This document shows, piece by piece, positions 25,621 through 33,982 of a stretch of DNA of 64,000 nucleotides. The notes beneath the pieces were generated by a model that did not search any database, was not told the origin of the DNA, and saw only the letters and a program-made list of their open reading frames with translations. The position numbers and the translations under genes are program-made. The stretch comes from an uncultured Dokdonia sp. (GTDB taxonomy: Bacteria > Bacteroidota > Bacteroidia > Flavobacteriales > Flavobacteriaceae): NCBI RefSeq assembly GCF_947492815.1, contig NZ_CANLOB010000025.1, forward strand, positions 1 to 64,000, given 5' to 3'. Position 1 is the stretch's first letter. Every line of letters begins with the position of its first letter.

Positions 25621-25634
25621 ACAGATAAGTATCA
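25621..25634. repeat. Direct repeat ACAGATAAGTATCA, right copy
   Basis: Matches 25147-25160 exactly; see the left copy. Confidence 0.75.
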
Positions 25635-25733
25635 TCTTTTATATAAACTTCTTTTATATGCTCTATGCATAATACAATTCGCCTTTAACTAGATTTTATT
25701 AAAACAGCTATAGCACATCGTATTTATAAAAAC

Positions 25734-25741
25734 TATCTTTG
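25734..25741 (+). promoter_or_regulatory. -7 box of tgt
   Basis: TATCTTTG ending 7 bases before the ATG at 25748. Transcription would start at or next to the ATG, implying a leaderless or nearly leaderless message. Confidence 0.6.
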
Positions 25742-25747
25742 CGCTCT

Positions 25748-26878
25748 ATGCAATTTGACCTTCTTACAACAGATCCAGCTAGTAAAGCTAGAGCAGGAAA
25801 ACTTACAACAGATCATGGAGTGATCGAAACACCTATTTTTATGCCTGTAGGAACGGTGGCTTCTGTAAAAGGAGTGCACCAACGTGAGTTAAGAGAAGAT
25901 ATCAATCCAGATATTATTCTTGGAAATACTTATCACTTATACTTACGTCCAGGCACAGGCACGTTGCAAAAAGCAGGAGGTTTACATAAGTTTATGAATT
26001 GGGATAGGCCCATCCTTACGGATAGTGGTGGTTTTCAAGTATACTCACTGTCTAACCGTAGAAAGATTAAGGAAGAAGGCGTGCGATTTAAATCCCATGT
26101 AGACGGATCTATGCACTTGTTTACACCAGAAAATGTTATGGAAATCCAGCGTCAGATAGGTGCTGATATTATCATGGCTTTTGATGAATGTACACCCTAT
26201 CCATGCGACTATAGATATGCAAAACGATCTATGCATATGACACATCGTTGGTTGGATAGATGTATTACACATTTTGAAAAAACACCTGCCTTGTATGGTT
26301 ATGAACAAGCTTTATTCCCCATCATACAAGGAAGTACGTATAAAGATTTGCGAACACAATCTGCCGAGTATATTGCAAATTCAAATGCCTTTGGAAATGC
26401 CATAGGTGGACTTTCAGTAGGAGAGCCTGCCGAGGAAATGTACGCCATGACCGAAGTTGTTACGGCGGTACTACCCGAAGAAAAACCAAGATATTTAATG
26501 GGCGTAGGAACCCCAATTAATATTTTAGAAAATATAGCTTTAGGGATTGATATGTTTGATTGTGTCATGCCTACACGTAATGCCCGTAACGGAATGTTAT
26601 TTACAGCACACGGTACCATTAATATTAAAAACTTAAAATGGGCAGAAGATTTTTCGCCTATTGACGAGATGGGAATCACTTGGGTAGATACAGAATATAG
26701 CAAAGCCTACTTACGTCATTTATTCAAATGTCACGAGTTATTAGGTATGCAAATAGCGACTATTCATAACCTAGGCTTCTACATGTGGTTAGTAAGAGAA
26801 GCCCGAAAAGAAATTCTTGCCGGAACCTTTACAGAATGGAAGAATAAAATGGTCAAACAAATGGACAAACGCTTATAA
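25748..26878 (+). CDS. tgt: Queuine/preQ1 tRNA-guanine transglycosylase lacking the zinc cysteines
   Basis: 376 residues from the ATG at 25748 (an in-frame TTG at 25739 is discounted, since the -7 box covers it). Catalytic parts are intact: 'LTDSGGFQVYSLS', 'MAFDECTPYP', 'IGGLSVGEP' and 'DCVMPTRNARNG' with the nucleophilic and general-acid aspartates. It swaps guanine 34 of GUN-anticodon tRNAs for preQ1. The structural zinc site of the family is CxCxxC plus a His 26 residues later; here these are Gly309, Thr311, Asp314 and His340, with the same spacing. So three of four ligands are gone. It is followed 3 bases later by the LptF/G-like gene. Confidence 0.95.
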   Translation: MQFDLLTTDPASKARAGKLTTDHGVIETPIFMPVGTVASVKGVHQRELREDINPDIILGNTYHLYLRPGTGTLQKAGGLHKFMNWDRPILTDSGGFQVYSLSNRRKIKEEGVRFKSHVDGSMHLFTPENVMEIQRQIGADIIMAFDECTPYPCDYRYAKRSMHMTHRWLDRCITHFEKTPALYGYEQALFPIIQGSTYKDLRTQSAEYIANSNAFGNAIGGLSVGEPAEEMYAMTEVVTAVLPEEKPRYLMGVGTPINILENIALGIDMFDCVMPTRNARNGMLFTAHGTINIKNLKWAEDFSPIDEMGITWVDTEYSKAYLRHLFKCHELLGMQIATIHNLGFYMWLVREARKEILAGTFTEWKNKMVKQMDKRL

Positions 26879-26881
26879 AAG

Positions 26882-27967
26882 ATGAAACTTCTAGATTGGT
26901 ATATCGTAAAACGCTACATCGGGACCTTTGTCACGATGCTATTGTTATTTATACCTATTGGAATTACTGTAAATCTTGCAGAAAAAATTGATAAGATTTT
27001 AGCCAATGAAGTGCCGTTTTTAGAAGTAGCTATTTATTACCTGAATTTTACGGTATATTTTGCTAATCTCCTGTTTCCTTTATTCCTTTTCCTATCTGTA
27101 ATTTGGTTTACCTCCAAACTTGCAAACAACACAGAAGTTATTGCATTTTTAAGTAGTGGGGTTTCCTTTTGGCGTTTTTTACGTCCCTATATGATAGGAG
27201 CTACAGTAGTATGTTTAGGAGCTTTTGTGTTAGGAACCTACCTAGCACCCAAAGCAAATAAAGGCTACAATGAGTTTATCTATGAATACCTCAAAAGTGA
27301 GCGAAAAAAAAATAATGCCCAACAGACCAAAGATGTATTCCGTCAGATTGCAGAAAATGATTACATCTATGTAAGTTCGTTTAATACAAGAACAAAAGTA
27401 GGACGAGACTTTACGTGGGAACATTTTGAAAATAACGAGATGACCTACAAGATGTCTGCTAGTAAAATCAAATTTAATTCGGAAGATACTACCTACACTC
27501 TTTTTAACTATAAGAAACGTACGGTAGGCATAGACGAAGATATTTTAGAAAGCAAAGCAAAAGTAGATACCACATTCGCATTTGATATCGATGACTTAAC
27601 ACCGGTAGAGTATATTGCAGAAACCCTATCGACTCCAGACTTATTGAAGTTTATTAAAAAAGAAGAACTAAGAGGTTCCTCTTATATCAGTCGTTATAAA
27701 GTGACGCTTCAAAAACGCTATAGTTTACCAGTAGCTGCATACATTTTGACGATTATTGCAGTAGCCGTATCTGCTATGAAACGTAGAGGAGGAATGGGAG
27801 CTAATCTCGCTTTCGGTATTTTACTTGCTTTTGTATTCATCTTCTTTGATAAAGTGTTTGGTACACTTGCAGAGCAATCCGATTTCCCACCCTTAGTAGC
27901 TGTATGGTTTCCTAATTTCCTGTTTGCTATTTTAGCAATATATCTATTGCGCAATGCAAAACGCTAA
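26882..27967 (+). CDS. LptF/LptG (YjgP/YjgQ) family permease
   Basis: 361 residues. Three N-terminal helices ('DWYIVKRYIGTFVTMLLLFI', then a pair near residues 55-115), a periplasmic beta-jellyroll domain of about 150 residues, and three C-terminal helices. It is a half of the membrane part of the Lpt transporter that pulls lipopolysaccharide from the inner membrane to the periplasmic bridge. The start 'LLDWYIVKRYIGTF' suits the LptG side, but I cannot separate LptF from LptG safely. It is co-transcribed with tgt (3-base gap), and overlaps the EamA gene by 14 bases. Confidence 0.9.
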   Translation: MKLLDWYIVKRYIGTFVTMLLLFIPIGITVNLAEKIDKILANEVPFLEVAIYYLNFTVYFANLLFPLFLFLSVIWFTSKLANNTEVIAFLSSGVSFWRFLRPYMIGATVVCLGAFVLGTYLAPKANKGYNEFIYEYLKSERKKNNAQQTKDVFRQIAENDYIYVSSFNTRTKVGRDFTWEHFENNEMTYKMSASKIKFNSEDTTYTLFNYKKRTVGIDEDILESKAKVDTTFAFDIDDLTPVEYIAETLSTPDLLKFIKKEELRGSSYISRYKVTLQKRYSLPVAAYILTIIAVAVSAMKRRGGMGANLAFGILLAFVFIFFDKVFGTLAEQSDFPPLVAVWFPNFLFAILAIYLLRNAKR

Positions 27968-28868
27968 ACTACGAAGCTATCTTCATTTTCATCTCATTGT
28001 ATTCATATGGGGATTTACCGCCGTATTAGGATCTTTGATTAGTATCGATTCGGTGCCCTTAGTATGGTTTAGAATGGGTATGGCGTCTCTATTTATTTTT
28101 ATCTATATCAAATGGAAAAAAATAGATATTACGCTTTCGCGAAAAGCGTTCCTCTCCTTTGCCATTGCTGGAATTATCATAGCCGTGCACTGGCTCACGT
28201 TTTTTGGTGCCATCAAAGTATCTAATGTTTCTATAACATTGGCGATGATGAGTACTGGTGCTTTTTTTACAGCCATCTTAGAACCTATTTTTTATAAGCG
28301 AAAACTGATTTGGTACGAACTTCTATTCGGTGCTATTGTGATTGGAGCGTTATACCTCATTTTTGAAGTCCAACCCGAATACAGATTAGGTATTGGACTC
28401 GCATTGCTTTCGGCCTTACTATCGGCAATTTTTACATTGGTGAATGGAAAATTTGTGCATGATCACAATCCTACCAAGATTTCGTTTTATGAACTGGTCG
28501 TTGGTACCTTGTTTATTACGACGTATTTAGCTTTCGCGAAAGCGGACACCTTTTTTACCACATCTTTTTTTGACCTCCCATATACAGATTGGATCTATTT
28601 GCTTGTTTTGGCATCTATATGTACAGCCTATGCATTTATTGCCTCTGTAAAAGTAATGAGACATCTGAGTCCATATACGATTATGCTGACCATAAATCTA
28701 GAGCCCGTATATGGAATTTTACTAGCGTTTATGGTATTAGGCGATAAAGAGCAAATGAGTGCAGAATTCTATTATGGTGCTATTGTCATACTCTTAGTTG
28801 TCATTGCAAATGGGATTCTGAAAAATAGAAACCTTTTACGTTCAAAAAAAGAATCAGCAGTCAAATAG
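27954..28868 (+). CDS. EamA/DMT-family transporter
   Basis: 304 residues with ten predicted helices in two EamA repeats ('HFHLIVFIWGFTAVLGSLIS' starts the first, 'RLGIGLALLSALLSAIFTLV' the second; 'NLEPVYGILLAFMVLGD' near the end is typical). These export or import small metabolites; substrate unknown. The gene carries two copies of the repeated palindrome: 28131-28149 (variant), read as 'LSRKA' in the loop after helix 2, and 28530-28543, read as 'AFAKA' in a loop after helix 6. It overlaps the LptF/G gene by 14 bases. Confidence 0.9.
   Translation: MQNAKLRSYLHFHLIVFIWGFTAVLGSLISIDSVPLVWFRMGMASLFIFIYIKWKKIDITLSRKAFLSFAIAGIIIAVHWLTFFGAIKVSNVSITLAMMSTGAFFTAILEPIFYKRKLIWYELLFGAIVIGALYLIFEVQPEYRLGIGLALLSALLSAIFTLVNGKFVHDHNPTKISFYELVVGTLFITTYLAFAKADTFFTTSFFDLPYTDWIYLLVLASICTAYAFIASVKVMRHLSPYTIMLTINLEPVYGILLAFMVLGDKEQMSAEFYYGAIVILLVVIANGILKNRNLLRSKKESAVK
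28131..28149. repeat. Variant palindrome (one extra A) inside the EamA gene
   Basis: ACGCTTTCGCGAAAAGCGT: the repeated palindrome with one inserted A in the right arm. Read as Leu-Ser-Arg-Lys-Ala. Confidence 0.85.
28530..28543. repeat. GCTTTCGCGAAAGC palindrome inside the EamA gene (second copy)
   Basis: 14-base core, read as Ala-Phe-Ala-Lys-Ala; the second copy in the same gene, about 400 bases from the first and in a different reading frame. Confidence 0.9.
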
Positions 28869-28875
28869 AAACTAG

Positions 28876-28883
28876 TATATTTG
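28876..28883 (+). promoter_or_regulatory. -7 box of accA
   Basis: TATATTTG, 55 bases upstream of the accA ATG; fits TAnnTTTG. No clear -33 TTG at the correct distance. Confidence 0.5.
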
Positions 28884-28937
28884 TAAGATAAACCTAACAA
28901 CTCATTACGAGCAATCGTAATAGGTAATACATTGAAA

Positions 28938-29891
28938 ATGGAATATTTAGATTTCGAATTACCCATTAAGGAGCTAGAAGAACAACTAGACAAATGTGTC
29001 ATTATAGGGGCAGAAAGTGATGTAGACGTAAGCCAAACCTGTAAGCAAATTGAAAAAAAGCTCGCACAAACCAAAAAAGATATTTATAAAAACTTGACTG
29101 CATGGCAACGTGTGCAATTGTCAAGACATCCTAACCGTCCATATACGCTAGATTATATCAATGCGATTTGTGGTGATACGTTTCTGGAATTACATGGAGA
29201 CCGTAATGTAAAGGATGATAAAGCAATGATTGGAGGTCTTGGTAAGATAGGCGATCAAAGCTATATGTTTATCGGCCAACAAAAAGGATACAATACCAAA
29301 ACACGCCAGTATCGTAATTTTGGAATGGCAAATCCTGAAGGATACCGTAAGGCATTGCGTCTTATGAAAAGCGCCGAAAAATTTAATGTACCTGTTGTAA
29401 CTATAGTAGATACACCAGGAGCTTATCCAGGATTGGAAGCAGAAGAACGCGGACAAGGAGAAGCGATTGCACGTAACATCTTAGAGATGACTCGTCTTAA
29501 AGTGCCTATCATTGTGCTTATCATAGGAGAAGGAGCTAGTGGAGGAGCCTTAGGAATAGGTGTAGGTAACAAAGTAATGATGCTTGAAAACGCATGGTAC
29601 TCTGTGATCTCACCAGAAAACTGTTCGTCTATTTTGTGGAGAAGCTGGGAGCAAAAAGAAATTGCTGCCGAAGCTTTAAAGCTAACTGCAAAAGATAGTT
29701 TAAAACTGAAAGTCATCGATTCTATTATAAAAGAACCGCTAGGCGGAGCACATGCTAATCGAGAAGAAACTTTTCAAACCGTAAGAGAAGCAATTGAGTC
29801 TTCTTTTAATGATTTGAAAAACTTATCACCAGAAGAATTGGTCGATAATAGAATGAAAAAATATTCTGAAATGGGAGTCTTTAAAGGCTAG
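28938..29891 (+). CDS. accA: Acetyl-CoA carboxylase carboxyltransferase subunit alpha
   Basis: 317 residues from the ATG at 28938 (the frame also has a TTG two codons upstream). Motifs: 'EYLDFELPIKELEEQL' at the N-terminus, 'GDRNVKDDKAMIGGLGKI', 'MANPEGYRKALRLM' and 'EGASGGALGIGVGNKVMMLE'. With AccD it moves the carboxyl group from biotin to acetyl-CoA, the first step of fatty acid synthesis. Its biotin depends on BirA, encoded at 7918. Ends in a good terminator. Confidence 0.97.
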   Translation: MEYLDFELPIKELEEQLDKCVIIGAESDVDVSQTCKQIEKKLAQTKKDIYKNLTAWQRVQLSRHPNRPYTLDYINAICGDTFLELHGDRNVKDDKAMIGGLGKIGDQSYMFIGQQKGYNTKTRQYRNFGMANPEGYRKALRLMKSAEKFNVPVVTIVDTPGAYPGLEAEERGQGEAIARNILEMTRLKVPIIVLIIGEGASGGALGIGVGNKVMMLENAWYSVISPENCSSILWRSWEQKEIAAEALKLTAKDSLKLKVIDSIIKEPLGGAHANREETFQTVREAIESSFNDLKNLSPEELVDNRMKKYSEMGVFKG

Positions 29892-29914
29892 TTCCCATTT
29901 TTTCACTTACTACC

Positions 29915-29948
29915 AAATCCGAAGCCATTTGAGTTTCGGATTTTTTTA
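29915..29948 (+). terminator. Terminator after accA
   Basis: Stem AAATCCGAA / TTCGGATTT followed by a run of T. Confidence 0.88.
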
Positions 29949-30060
29949 TGACTATTAACAATAAAAAAGAGTTATTAACAGTTGAATTGTTAATGAAGTG
30001 TGGAGATTCATCCCCTAGGAGGGGTTTCAACCACTTAACAATTTGTTTACATTCGTAGCC

Positions 30061-31596
30061 ATGGAAAAAATCAAGCCAACTCCAGCATATAATGTATCTT
30101 CAGGACAAGTGATTTCCTTAGAAAAAGGAAAAATACCACCACAAGCAGTTGATTTAGAGACTGTTGTGATAGGTGCTTTAATGATTGATAAAAAAGGAGT
30201 CGATGAGGTGATCGATATTCTCTCACCAGATGTTTTCTATAAAGATCAACACAAACACATTTTTGAAGCCATTAGAATTCTCTTTGAAGAAGGACAGCCC
30301 GTTGACTTATTAACGGTTTCTGAGCAATTGAAGAAAATGGCAAAATTGGAAATGGTAGGAGGTGATTATTACTTGATTCAATTGACGCAAAAAGTAGCCT
30401 CTTCTGCGCATATTGAGTATCATGCACGTATTATATTACAGAAGTATATTCAGCGTTCGCTTATTAAAATTTCTAATGAAATTATTGAAGAAGCCTATGA
30501 TGATACGACAGATGTTTTTGACTTGTTAGATACCGCAGAAAGTAAACTTTACGAAGTAACACAAGGAAATGTAAAACGTAGTAGTGAGTCTGCACAAAAC
30601 TTAGTAATTCAAGCGAAGAAGAAGATTGAAGAAATGTCCAATAAGGAAGGAATGTCAGGAATTCCTACTGGATTTACCAAAGTAGATGAGTTGACTTCCG
30701 GATGGCAACCGAGTGATTTGATTATTGTAGCAGCACGTCCAGGTATGGGTAAAACAGCTATGACGCTTACAATGGCTCGTAATATGGCGGTAGATCAAAA
30801 TATACCTGTAGCTTTCTTCTCACTAGAGATGTCTTCGGTACAGCTGATTACCCGTTTGATTTCTTCAGAAACAGGACTGTCTTCAGAAAAATTACGTACA
30901 GGTAAACTAGAAAAACATGAGTGGGAGCAATTAAATGTGAAAGTAAAGAGCTTAGAAAAAGCACCTTTATTTATAGATGATACCCCATCGCTTTCTATCT
31001 TTGATTTGAGAGCAAAAGCAAGACGTCTCGCTTCTCAATTTGGCATTAAGATCATCATGATTGACTACTTACAGTTAATGACAGGTGGATCTGCACAAAA
31101 AGGAGGCGGAAACCGTGAACAGGAAATTTCGATGATTTCACGTAATCTGAAAGCACTCGCAAAAGAACTTTCTATCCCTGTAATTGCACTATCACAGTTA
31201 TCACGTGCGGTAGAGACTCGTGGTGGAAGTAAACGTCCGTTACTGTCTGACCTTCGTGAATCTGGAGCGATTGAGCAAGATGCCGATATTGTATCTTTTA
31301 TTTACCGTCCAGAATATTATAAGATAGAAGAATGGGATGATGAAGAACGTAGCCCAACCGAAGGACAAGGAGAATTTATCGTAGCAAAACACCGTAATGG
31401 TGGATTGGATAATATTCGTCTAAAGTTTGTGGGGCACTTAGGTAAGTTTGATAACCTTGATGATTTCAGTACTCCATATGAATTTGCAAGTAGTATGAAT
31501 GCTGCTGCCAATGACGATACCTTTAAACCTGACAGCCTTCCTTCACCAGACCAAGCCTTTGGAAGTGAAGAAGAAGATGACGGGGTTCCTTTTTAA
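30061..31596 (+). CDS. dnaB: Replicative DNA helicase DnaB
   Basis: 511 residues from the ATG at 30061; an in-frame TTG at 30043 is discounted. The N-terminal primase-binding domain ('PPQAVDLETVVIGALMID') is followed by a linker and the RecA-like domain with Walker A 'AARPGMGKT', Walker B 'IIMIDYLQLM' and 'LSQLSRAVETRGGSKRPLLS'. It unwinds the fork ahead of polymerase III. The C-terminal tail is acidic. There is no intein. A hairpin follows directly. Confidence 0.97.
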   Translation: MEKIKPTPAYNVSSGQVISLEKGKIPPQAVDLETVVIGALMIDKKGVDEVIDILSPDVFYKDQHKHIFEAIRILFEEGQPVDLLTVSEQLKKMAKLEMVGGDYYLIQLTQKVASSAHIEYHARIILQKYIQRSLIKISNEIIEEAYDDTTDVFDLLDTAESKLYEVTQGNVKRSSESAQNLVIQAKKKIEEMSNKEGMSGIPTGFTKVDELTSGWQPSDLIIVAARPGMGKTAMTLTMARNMAVDQNIPVAFFSLEMSSVQLITRLISSETGLSSEKLRTGKLEKHEWEQLNVKVKSLEKAPLFIDDTPSLSIFDLRAKARRLASQFGIKIIMIDYLQLMTGGSAQKGGGNREQEISMISRNLKALAKELSIPVIALSQLSRAVETRGGSKRPLLSDLRESGAIEQDADIVSFIYRPEYYKIEEWDDEERSPTEGQGEFIVAKHRNGGLDNIRLKFVGHLGKFDNLDDFSTPYEFASSMNAAANDDTFKPDSLPSPDQAFGSEEEDDGVPF

Positions 31597-31619
31597 TTAA
31601 GATTATAGAAGACACACAA

Positions 31620-31658
31620 AAATAGAGTAATACTCTAAATTAGAGTATTACTCTATTT
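31620..31658. terminator. 39-base perfect hairpin after dnaB
   Basis: AAATAGAGTAATACTCTAA and its exact reverse complement are separated by a single A. It starts 23 bases past the dnaB stop; the right side ends in TTT. Unusually long and tight for a terminator, and internally repetitive (GAGTAATACTC). Confidence 0.75.
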
Positions 31659-31674
31659 AAAAACGTGATTTTCC

Positions 31675-31708
31675 CTCATCCTAACCTTCTCCCAAAGGAG
31701 AAGGGATT
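31675..31708. repeat. Dispersed CCTTCTCCCAAAGGAGAAGG repeat
   Basis: 'CTCATCCTAACCTTCTCC' followed by 'CAAAGGAGAAGGG' forms an 8-base hairpin and matches a repeat known to be scattered between genes in many bacteria. Only one copy is in this window. Confidence 0.65.
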
Positions 31709-31770
31709 AATCAAAATTAATAATGAGATTTGTGTTTAGTCTTGTTTCTTGACTCCAGCAACGCAGTGAT

Positions 31771-31790
31771 CCTGCCTACCGGCAGGCAGG
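31771..31790. repeat. CCTGCCTACCGGCAGGCAGG hairpin repeat
   Basis: Near-palindromic, much richer in GC than its surroundings, and a relative of the element at 55409-55428. It lies in the 373-base gap between dnaB and the next gene (31597-31969), which otherwise holds the dnaB hairpin and the CCTTCTCC repeat. Confidence 0.8.
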
Positions 31791-31969
31791 CTCGATTCTT
31801 TTTTTTGACACCAACAGCATAACGGTCTTGACTCCTTCAAAAACTACTTACTACAACCATATACTGTTAACTAGATACTAATCTCTGAACATGGCATCAC
31901 TTTTGTCATAAGAAAACCGTATTTTTAAACGTTACATACTATATGAATACCTAGTGTGTATTATTGCTT

Positions 31970-33229
31970 ATGAAAAGAATAGTTACAATACTTCTGTTGG
32001 TGCTGACATGCCATTTCGCGCAAGCGTCTTATATCTTAATACCTATGGATATAGACAGTCAGCGAGAGCATTTAAAGGCGTATGGAATTACCTATTGGAC
32101 GCTCGATCAACAAATCAAAGTAAAATGGTTACTCAATTATAGAGGAGGTTCCTTTTTAGTGCCCGACACTGAAGAGATCCGAAGAGAATGCACCATTCGA
32201 GGTGTTTCCTATGAAGTCCTTTCAGATGGGAAAACCGAAGAGTTGCTTACCATGATTAGTAGTCCTTCTCAAAATATGGAAGCAGTAGTGCTTGAAAAAG
32301 CACCTAAAATTGCAGTTTATACTCCAGATAGTAAAGTACCATGGGACGATGCGGTAACAATGGTATTAACCTATGCTGAGATTCCGTACGAAACCATTTA
32401 TGATGAAGAAGTACTCAGTGACCAATTAATATTATATGATTGGTTACACTTACACCATGAAGATTTTACAGGACAATACGGAAAATTTTATGGAGCCTAC
32501 CGAGCAGCACCCTGGTATATAGAAGAAAAGAAAGCCGCTGAAGACTTAGCTACAAAACTAGGCTATGCTAAAGTCTCTGAAGAAAAAAGAGATGTCTCTT
32601 TAAAAATACGTGACTATGTAGTAGGCGGTGGTTTTATGTTTGCGATGTGTAGCGCTACCGATAGTTTTGATATTGCATTAGCTGCCGAAGGCATAGATAT
32701 CTGCGAACCGATGTTTGATGGAGATGCATCAGATGCCGATTATCAATCTAAAATTGATTTTAGAAAAACATTTGCCTTTAAGAACTTTACACTAGAACGC
32801 TCGCCAACCACATATGAGTTTTCAACGATTGATATGACACGTAAACGTCGTATTCCTTTTGAAACAGATTATTTTACACTCAAGGATTACAGTGCAAAAT
32901 GGGACCCGATCCCTACGATGCTATGTCAAAATCATACAGCCTTAGTCAAAGGATTTATGGGACAGACAACTTCTTATGATTCAGATTTAATTAAATCGAA
33001 TGTATTGGTAATGGGAGAAAACTTAACCAATGGAGAAGCACGTTACATTCATGGAATTAAAGGAAAAGGATTCTTTACATTTTATGGCGGGCATGATCCT
33101 GAAGATTATCGCCATCGTGTAGGTGACCCAAAAACCGAATTAGAATTACACCCCAATTCTCCTGGATATCGTTTAATATTAAATAATGTACTTTTTCCAG
33201 CAGCTAGAAAGAAAAAGCAAAAAACTTGA
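31970..33229 (+). CDS. Secreted class I glutamine-amidotransferase-like protein
   Basis: 419 residues from the ATG at 31970, with signal peptide 'KRIVTILLLVLTCHFAQA'. The centre has 'GGGFMFAMCSATDSFDIALA', in which Cys sits at the nucleophile elbow of a ThuA/GATase-like fold, and 'LVKGFMGQTT' and 'GKGFFTFYGGHDPEDYRH' further on supply a His. Flavobacterial homologues are often named 'asparagine synthetase B', and asnB does lie 2 kb downstream, but this protein has no ATP-pyrophosphatase domain and should be exported, so that name is doubtful. It is followed after one base by a DUF922 gene. Confidence 0.7.
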   Translation: MKRIVTILLLVLTCHFAQASYILIPMDIDSQREHLKAYGITYWTLDQQIKVKWLLNYRGGSFLVPDTEEIRRECTIRGVSYEVLSDGKTEELLTMISSPSQNMEAVVLEKAPKIAVYTPDSKVPWDDAVTMVLTYAEIPYETIYDEEVLSDQLILYDWLHLHHEDFTGQYGKFYGAYRAAPWYIEEKKAAEDLATKLGYAKVSEEKRDVSLKIRDYVVGGGFMFAMCSATDSFDIALAAEGIDICEPMFDGDASDADYQSKIDFRKTFAFKNFTLERSPTTYEFSTIDMTRKRRIPFETDYFTLKDYSAKWDPIPTMLCQNHTALVKGFMGQTTSYDSDLIKSNVLVMGENLTNGEARYIHGIKGKGFFTFYGGHDPEDYRHRVGDPKTELELHPNSPGYRLILNNVLFPAARKKKQKT

Positions 33230-33230
33230 T

Positions 33231-33761
33231 ATGATCTTACGACATGCCAAAGTACTTGGAATTACACTGGTGATACTATGCTCATTTGTAGCGGCACCAG
33301 AACGTGTCGCATGGCAACCTAACAAGACGTTGACTTGGGAAGATTTTAAAGGAAGTCCAAATGCCAGCGGAAGCTTTGTGGCAAGTACGAGTAGTGGTAT
33401 GAGCCAGTCGTATGTGATAGATAATAAAGGCATGTTGCATAAAGATGAAACACAAGTAGTCGCTCATTTTTATCCAGAATATTCTTGGTACAGAGCTAAA
33501 GATACGACCGCTCGATTATTAAAGCATGAGCAAGCCCATTTTGATATTACAGAGATTCACGCAAGAATATTAAATGCCCGTATTCAAGCTTATAATTTTA
33601 CATCCAACTCTAAAAAAGAAGTCAAAGCATTGTATGAAGAAGTAGAGAGGCACCGACGTGGAATGCAACGAACTTTTGATGAAGAAACCAACCATTCTAT
33701 AAACAGAGAAGCCGAAAAAAAGTGGGAAGAAAAAATCGCTAGATTATTACGTTCTCAATAG
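33231..33761 (+). CDS. DUF922 family secreted putative zinc protease
   Basis: 176 residues from the ATG at 33231, one base after the previous stop; an earlier in-frame codon is discounted because this ATG gives the signal peptide 'AKVLGITLVILCSFVAA'. 'LTWEDFKG' is the family's start, and 'LKHEQAHFDITEIHAR' holds a HExxH-like zinc motif (His-Glu-Gln-Ala-His). The family is thought to be secreted zinc-dependent proteases, mostly from sequence. It is co-transcribed with the amidotransferase-like gene. Confidence 0.85.
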   Translation: MILRHAKVLGITLVILCSFVAAPERVAWQPNKTLTWEDFKGSPNASGSFVASTSSGMSQSYVIDNKGMLHKDETQVVAHFYPEYSWYRAKDTTARLLKHEQAHFDITEIHARILNARIQAYNFTSNSKKEVKALYEEVERHRRGMQRTFDEETNHSINREAEKKWEEKIARLLRSQ

Positions 33762-33982
33762 GTAATTATTAGTTCCGTTAAGCTGAACTTTTTTCAGCTT
33801 CGCATGACACTAAAATTTCTTCAAAGACTTCAAGGATTTTTAACAAAACACTTTGTTATAGATGAGAAAATAAGGTAATACTAATCCCTAATTACGTACT
33901 TAAAAATACCAACTACGCAAAATCATTTCGTTCTAAGTAATTACTATTGTGATTTCAAATAAATAGTAACAAAAACCAATGA

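Larger units (their letters stand above)
25426..25747. other. AT-rich intergenic region upstream of the INGG peptide gene and tgt
   Basis: 322 bases with no credible gene. It contains the right copy of the 14-base direct repeat (25621-25634), and must hold the minus-strand promoter for the peptide gene, of which I see no clear TAnnTTTG match, and the tgt -7 box at its right end. Confidence 0.6.

Noticed and set aside
33762..33982. Small RNA or tRNA in the gap before the CxxC protein
   Set aside because: Only a 7-base hairpin; no cloverleaf, no T-loop or anticodon arm, and no promoter with terminator pair.
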